64,000 nt of DNA from Coccinella septempunctata (Eukaryota; Arthropoda; Insecta; Coleoptera; Coccinellidae), in NCBI RefSeq assembly GCF_907165205.1, contig NC_058191.1, positions 28,290,064-28,354,063 of the forward strand. Direction: 5' to 3'. Each line of letters opens with the position of its first letter. The stretch's first letter is position 1. Positions 59,023 through 64,000 of this stretch are shown here, piece after piece. The position numbers and the translations under genes were made by a program. The notes under the pieces are model-generated. The model did not search any database and was not told where the DNA came from. It saw nothing but the letters and a program-made list of their open reading frames with translations.

Positions 59023-59310
59023 GTTACGGGGATCTTGTGGCGGCAGTGCAACGTCTGCAGTTACAACTTAAGAAAGCTGGCGCTGGTGGCGGACTGAGCG
59101 GTATCGACGGAAGGGTAGCTGCTGTGCAGTCGCTTCTTCTATCGCCACAGTTTGGAAAGGCCTTAGCGGTGCACAATAAGGTGCAAGCAGTGCGTACCAG
59201 GACTATCCCAAGGCCGCAGAGTAATGCTCAAGCTGCCCTCAGAGACTGCCTTGACGCCCTTGCTAATCTGCAAACTGCCTATGCTGTAGAACTGGCGACA
59301 CTACTTACAG
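59023..59310 (+). CDS. sdt: stardust exon, L27N and most of L27C
   Basis: The acceptor is aatatcag and the donor gtgagt. Two bases complete a Ser codon; it ends with one base. It encodes the first L27 domain (YGDLVAAVQRLQLQLKK ... SLLLSPQFGKALAVHNKV) and, after an Arg/Pro-rich joint, the start of the second (LRDCLDALANLQTAYAVEL). In Stardust/PALS1, L27N binds Patj and L27C binds Lin-7, building the Crumbs complex scaffold at the apical or subapical membrane. A Gly-rich insert (GAGGGLSG) lies inside L27N. GC content is high for this locus. Confidence 0.95.
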
Positions 59311-59417
59311 GTGAGTTTTCAGGTTTTCAGTTTTCATAAGGGTTTCCTCAAATTCGCAATGAGTAAATCCCCTAGTAGGATGAACTTAGAATCTGATACA
59401 AATATCATTGTTTTCAG
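59311..59417 (+). other. Short sdt intron
   Basis: 107 bases, GT..AG, splitting the second L27 domain. Nothing else in it. Confidence 0.9.
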
Positions 59418-59639
59418 GGTATGAGTTTGAAGCTCTTATGGTTGCTCATGATGGAGTGATTTCGACGCTACCGCCAGATACTACTGTGAACGCATCACCC
59501 CAACCTTCACAAAACACAATAAGATCGACGGTGTCGGATCATAGGTATGGGGAGGAGAACATTAAAATCATCAAAATTGAAAAGAGTACCGAGCCCCTTG
59601 GTGCTACAGTACGAAATGAGGGAGATGCAGTCGTAGTAG
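59418..59639 (+). CDS. sdt: stardust exon, end of L27C and start of PDZ
   Basis: The acceptor is ttttcag and the donor gtgagt. It enters with two bases and leaves with one. YEFEALMVAHDGVI completes L27C. After a polar linker, NIKIIKIEKSTEPLGATVRN opens the PDZ domain. PLGA takes the place of the carboxylate-binding GLGF loop, as in PALS1. This PDZ binds the C-terminal ERLI tail of Crumbs, so the exon holds half of the core Crumbs-binding site. The PDZ continues in the 60919 exon. Confidence 0.95.
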
Positions 59640-60918
59640 GTGAGTTTAGAAAACCATTCATAACGTCTTGACTGACGATAACTACACCATTCTCACGAAC
59701 TCAACCGAAAACGATGGAAATAACGCCTTTAGTATACAGGGTGTATTTGAAGGTGAGGCTTTTCTTTTCAACAGAAAGTAGAACTGGTCAAAATGAAGCG
59801 TTTCACCAAAAATCACCTATACAAAACTTTCAAAATGTCAAAGTTGAAAAAAAAATTGAGAATGATTACTGAAATAGATCCTAATAATATGACCCTAGAC
59901 AGTGGGAAAAAACTTATCTCCTGATTCGACCATCTGGTTTCGTTTAGGATATTGGCTCATTCGATATTTACGTGGTAATGAAAATGGAAACTTAGAATTT
60001 CCGAATTGTTGCCATTATTTTTTAGTAACTTACACAATTTTTTGAAATGGCTCAGAAGAAGGCTTAGGACACAAGTGTAAAAAAAAATAATACTTCAAAA
60101 TCTGGCGAGATAAAATTCGTCTAAAATATTCACGAATTTTGTCATAATGGGCATCACAATCTTCTTGTTCGAACAGGGTTTTACCTCAGCCATCTTGGAT
60201 ATTTTATATAGACAATTTGTAGTTAAACGACATAGGGCCTGTTCCGATATTGCTGGTTTTACTGGCCAGCAATCGAATAACAATAGAACTGGAACGACTG
60301 GGCCAATAGGAATCGTCTCTGAATTACTGACAGTACTGTTCAGGAATATCGGAACAGACGGTTATTTTGATGAGTTCTACCTTCTGTCAAAAAAGCTTCA
60401 CCTTTGAGAACACTCTGTATTAACTGAGCGTCTGACTATATAAACTAACCAATAAGCACATAAGGTTCGTCGAAGATGTTAGCGAATATAATTTTCAATT
60501 CAATTCCTCTCCTCCCAGTTCCTTAATTAATCTTGACTATTTGTACCTTTTTGGTGAATAGTTATTGGTATTGGTCCTGTACTCTCCACGCACAGTAACG
60601 AACAAAAGAACAAATACCGTGTTATTTTGGGGAAGTGGAGACAAACGTTTTTACAAGAGCTGAGCTTAATTATAGGCGCTTGTGATGGGCATTCTTCAAA
60701 TATAAAAATTTTTGTTTTCTAGCTAGCAAAAATCTTTCAGAGTAGGTACCTACTTAGATTGAGAATCCCTAAAAAACAATCTCAGCGTATCTTTCGGCCT
60801 ATATGCCTATTTTTCTCGATTTCTTTCGAAAGATCGCACATTTGAAGTCATAAAGTTAGAATTTTTCTTGTCTTCAATGGAGCACCAATTTTATCAACAT
60901 GTAATCACTTTTCACCAG
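59640..60918 (+). other. sdt intron with TIR element
   Basis: Most of its first 780 bases form the element at 59735-60419. The remainder is AT-rich, ending in acceptor tttcaccag. Confidence 0.8.
59735..60419. repeat. TIR element, tacagggtgtatttg type, with nested inverted repeat
   Basis: The left end tacagggtgtatttgaaggt plus a gaagtagaac block is matched in inverse at 60376-60419 (cactctgta end). Inside, ctgttccgatatt (about 60239) and aatatcggaacag (about 60346) form a second inverted pair with a GC-richer interior, suggesting a nested insertion. An internal reading frame (60147-60407) is repeat sequence. Confidence 0.65.
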
Positions 60919-61225
60919 GCCGGGTAGTCAGAGGAGGTGCCGCCCATCAGAGTGGACTCCTGCACGAAGGTGACGAGATCCTGGAAGTAAATGGAGTAGA
61001 AATGAGGGGCAAAAGTGTAAATACTGTCTGTGATATTCTGCAAAGTATGGATGGCGAGTTAACCTTCCTCATCGTGCCAGCTTCTCAAGCGAAATCTTAT
61101 TCTGGAAGAGATTCTATTCTACACGTAAGAGCTCATTTCGACTATGATCCTGAAGACGATATGTACATTCCCTGTCGAGAATTGGGCATCAGCTTTCAGA
61201 AAGGTGACGTCCTTCATGTGATAAG
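60919..61225 (+). CDS. sdt: stardust exon, rest of PDZ and start of SH3
   Basis: The acceptor is ttcaccag and the donor gtgaga. It enters with two bases and leaves with two. GRVVRGGAAHQSGLLHEGDE and ILEVNGVEMRGKSVNTVCDI finish the PDZ fold; HVRAHFDYDPEDDMYIPCRE and LGISFQKGDVLHVI form the SH3 N-terminal half. The sequence is very close to PALS1 here. In MAGUKs the SH3 packs on the guanylate-kinase-like domain rather than acting as a free Pro-peptide binder. Confidence 0.96.
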
Positions 61226-62341
61226 GTGAGAAAAATCATACTTATTAATCTCCGAAGAAAATATTTAAATTGAGGTTCATACCTACAGTCCCTGGCCATA
61301 TTATTAGACGCATTGATTCGATGCAAAATCTCAATATTGAATTATTAAATTGAATGTTTATGTTACATATACTTCATCTGTAAATGGTTTTCACATATAA
61401 TATATCATATTCAATAAAAAATATTGATTTATTGATGATTAAACATGAAATTCTAATATTTTGCTGAGCCACCCTGTGTAGCTATGAGAGCTTCATTCTA
61501 TCAATGCAGAATTGTTCGGTTTGCTGCATTCGAAGATAATGATTTCATATGTGGATTATCGAAATAACGTCCAACCTGCAGAATGCAAGACGTCCACTAA
61601 AAAACATAGTACTGATTCATACTTAAGTACTAATACTACAACATCAAAAATAAATGCCAAATAGAACAATTTAATGAGAGTCGTAGATAAAACTGACATT
61701 CTGTGGAAATGAAATTCAAATATTCTGCTTTTTCCTCCGGCAATACCAGTAAATATAAAAAAAATCCTCAGTGCGTCTAATAAACTGGCCAGGGACTGTA
61801 TGAGAATTATTCTCGACAGAAACGTAAAAAAATATTCTTGAGCGCTTTCTGCTAAATATTTCGAAATCCCTCGGAGATTTTGGGTGGTAAAATATCATGA
61901 AACAAGAATTGTGAAACGAGTGTGTGAGTTGCTAATTCTCTTTTATTGTTATATATTTCGTAGGATATTTCACAACAGATTCTTTTCTCAGTTTATTTTG
62001 ATTTATTATTTTATTGCAGTGAAAAATTTAACGTCCTGAAAGAAAGACTCGTAATTGATTTTCGTTATTATTTCATTGATTTTTCATCTGTTGATTATAC
62101 TTAAACCCAAAAATAATATGAAACTTGCATTTTTCATTAACGAATTGTCATTTGGTCTCCCTGATTTAACTGTGCCATAAATATCTAAAAACTTTTTTCT
62201 TTGAAACGTTTTAGATATACGATATTCACAGAAAAATCACAGCATCCTTCAACCTTCTACAAACAAAGGAAACTGTCGTTGAGTTTCCTTCAAATTGATT
62301 TTATCAGAAGTGTTCATATTTCTTATTGAATAATATTTCAG
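61226..62341 (+). other. sdt intron with Tc1/mariner-like element
   Basis: Contains the element at 61286-61798. The rest is AT-rich, ending in acceptor tatttcag. Confidence 0.85.
61286..61798. mobile_element. Non-autonomous Tc1/mariner-like element
   Basis: 513 bp from CAGTCCCTGGCC to GGCCAGGGACTG, flanked by TA on both sides (61284-61285, 61799-61800), as expected for this superfamily. The inner ends (ttattagacgca / tgcgtctaataa) are also inverted. No transposase frame. Contains a caccctgtgta motif near 61471. Confidence 0.85.
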
Positions 62342-62751
62342 CCAAGAGGATCCAAACTGGTGGCAAGCATATAGAGAAGGTGAAGACGACCAAACTCTTG
62401 CAGGACTCATCCCCTCCCAAACATTCCAACATCAGCGGGAGAGTATGAGATTGGCTGCAGAAGAAAGGATGTCCAAACCTCAGAGAAAATCTTCTACTCT
62501 TTTATGTGGTAAAACTGCAAGAAGAAAGAAGAAGAAAGGCGCCTATAGCGAAGGTGGATATCCTATGTATTCTAACGCCGTCGAGGATTATGATCCTGAT
62601 GAAATCTTGACGTATGAGGAGGTATCGTTGTATTATCCAAGAGCAAATAGTAAGAGACCGATAGTTCTGATTGGACCACCGAATATTGGAAGGCATGAGC
62701 TGAGGCAGAAGCTTATGGAAGATGCGGAGAGATTTGCTGCAGCTATTCCTC
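62342..62751 (+). CDS. sdt: stardust exon, SH3 end, hook and start of GUK domain
   Basis: The acceptor is tatttcag and the donor gtaagt. It enters with one base and leaves with one. [20 protein letters not shown] ends SH3 strand E. A polybasic hook (ARRKKKKG) follows, then an acidic Tyr-rich segment ([18 protein letters not shown]). [20 protein letters not shown] begins the guanylate-kinase-like domain. The P-loop is GPPNIGRH rather than GxxGxGKS/T, so ATP binding and kinase activity are not expected. In this family the domain has become a protein-interaction module that, with SH3, cooperates in Crumbs binding. Confidence 0.96.
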
Positions 62752-62845
62752 GTAAGTACTTTTGATAAGATATATTGAATCTTCTATAGAACGACTCCAA
62801 ATGAATTCTGAAATAAGATAACCGTTTTGCATTAACCATTACCAG
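62752..62845 (+). other. Short sdt intron
   Basis: 94 bases, gtaagt..accag, interrupting the guanylate-kinase-like domain. Confidence 0.9.
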
Positions 62846-63159
62846 ATACGTCCAGAGCTAGAAAGGAGAATGAGGTTGACGGTCAAGACTACCACTTCAT
62901 CACAAGGGCGCAATTCGAAGCAGACATCCTATCGAGAAAATTCGTAGAACATGGCGAATTCGAGAAGGCTTATTACGGTACTTCCTTGGACGCAATTAGG
63001 TCGGTGGTGAACTCAGGAAAAATATGCGTCCTGAATTTGCACCCTCAGAGCCTCAAGATACTCAGAACTTCGGATCTGAAACCTTACGTAGTATTTGTGG
63101 CCCCACCAAGTCTGGAAAAATTGCGACAGAAGAAAATTAGGAGTGGAGAATCGTTCAAG
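62846..63159 (+). CDS. sdt: stardust exon, central GUK domain
   Basis: The acceptor is ttaccag and the donor gtaaga. It enters with two bases and ends at phase 0. It contains the GMP-site-like part of the fold: HTSRARKENEVDGQDYHF, then FVEHGEFEKAYYGTSLDAIR, GKICVLNLHPQSLKIL and LKPYVVFVAPPSLEKL. The motifs follow PALS1 closely. Some nucleotide-contact positions remain, but with the altered P-loop this is a pseudo-kinase. No stop or frameshift. Confidence 0.96.
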
Positions 63160-63547
63160 GTAAGAACATTTCGAGAAGTTAAAGTTAAAGTTGAAAGTTC
63201 ACTGTAAAAAAATAGATGAAATATATTCAGGAGAAAATATTTCGGTCAAATAATCACCCTGTACATAGAAATAATTCACGAACCAAAATATATGTTTTAT
63301 CAACTGAATGGTTATCTGCATCCTACAACTTATAAAATATTTTGATTCCTGTATCCACTCTTTTCCTTGCTTTACTTCTGGACTACCCTGAATACAATAC
63401 ATACAATTATCATTCATCTGCCTCCTAAGGGAAAGTCAGAATCCAAGATCCAGGGAATAAATTTGCCATGTAGAACATTACATAAAAAATATTACAAGTC
63501 GTCGTTCCCAAATAAAATTATTGTACTAAGAGCTTAATCTTTTTCAG
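63160..63547 (+). other. Last sdt intron
   Basis: 388 bases, with a caccctgtaca motif at about 63257, and AT-rich. No exon seen. Confidence 0.85.
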
Positions 63548-63730
63548 GAGGAAGAATTGAAGGACATCATAGAGAAAGCACGCGAAATGGAGGATAAGTA
63601 CGGTCATTTCTTCGATATGGTCATCATAAACAATGACACAGAAAGAGCTTATCACCAACTCTTAGGCGAAATAAATAGCCTAGAGAGGGAGCCGCAATGG
63701 GTACCTGCAGCTTGGGTCAAAGTGACCTAA
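63548..63730 (+). CDS. sdt: stardust terminal exon, end of GUK domain and stop
   Basis: The acceptor is ctttttcag. Phase 0, 60 codons plus TAA at 63728-63730. EEELKDIIEKAREMEDKYGH, then FDMVIINNDTERAYHQLLGE and a final REPQWVPAAWVKVT complete the guanylate-kinase-like domain. The PQWVP ending is diagnostic of the PALS1/Stardust group, confirming that the gene ends here. Confidence 0.97.
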   Translation, partial: EEELKDIIEKAREMEDKYGHFFDMVIINNDTERAYHQLLGEINSLEREPQWVPAAWVKVT

Positions 63731-64000
63731 ATATAAAAATTCACCTTTCCCTAAGGTTGTTCGAGTAACCCCATTCAAAAATAGACAAACCCGACTGAAA
63801 ACAATTTAGAAAAGATGTACATAAGAGATTTTATAAGTCGACTGATCTATTTTAAAGTGATTAATTATATCAGAAATCAAATTAATTCACAATGAGTGAG
63901 TTGTGAAAGGAAAGGAAAATCTCTGGAAAAGGATTGAAAAGAAAAAAAATACTTAAAGTGTTTGGATGACGTAGAATAAATTTCAGGGATCTTTATTCAT
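63731..64000 (+). other. 3' untranslated region of sdt (partial)
   Basis: Follows the stop. AATAAA at 63975-63980 is a candidate polyadenylation signal; the transcript end may lie just past it or outside the window. Confidence 0.6.

Noticed and set aside
60147..60407. An 86-codon + strand reading frame in an sdt intron
   Set aside because: Falls inside the TIR element 59735-60419 and its nested inverted repeat.

Overview
The window is an AT-rich insect genomic segment, probably from a beetle (order-level placement is a weak inference). It holds most of one large host gene on the + strand, stardust (sdt; vertebrate PALS1/MPP5), spread over about 47 kb. Eleven constitutive-looking exons run from 16733 to the stop at 63728-63730, and every intron has GT..AG ends and matching phases. 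They encode, in order, a variable N-terminus, a conserved ECR1-like Par-6-binding motif, a Pro/Asn-rich linker, a coiled coil, two L27 domains, a PDZ, an SH3, a polybasic hook and a guanylate-kinase-like domain. The 5' end of the gene is not identified. Three further in-frame cassette exons are predicted: 33269-33478, 43145-43276 and 54592-54669. The second is a diverged copy of the ECR1-like exon.

The intron between 43276 and 54314 carries an apparently intact errantivirus-type (Ty3/gypsy with env) LTR retroelement on the - strand, 45088-53882. Its 382-bp LTRs look identical by eye and are flanked by a 4-bp target duplication (acat). It has open gag, pol and env, a polypurine tract, a candidate primer-binding site, a TATA/initiator promoter, a polyadenylation signal, and plausible env splice sites. 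Pol is joined to gag by a -1 frameshift signal: a TTTAAAC heptamer followed by a well-formed H-type pseudoknot.

The standout feature is inside Pol. Between RNase H and integrase lies a macrodomain of the TARG1/OARD1 (ADP-ribosyl hydrolase) type, with the catalytic Lys and Asp kept at the family spacing. It is followed by what looks like a second, degenerate macro-like copy. A mobile element that may carry its own ADP-ribose-reversing enzyme is the best candidate here for an undescribed system.

The remaining DNA, about 85 percent, is intron or flank. It is rich in small non-autonomous elements: a hAT-like element with a perfect 8-bp target duplication (19608-20508), a Tc1/mariner-like element (61286-61798), a Penelope-like relic with inverted flanks (20897-21842), many terminal-inverted-repeat or foldback elements, a GC-rich minisatellite, an element with hairpin-array ends (29078-30127), and several hammerhead-ribozyme-like motifs. 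No tRNA, rRNA or CRISPR array was recognised.
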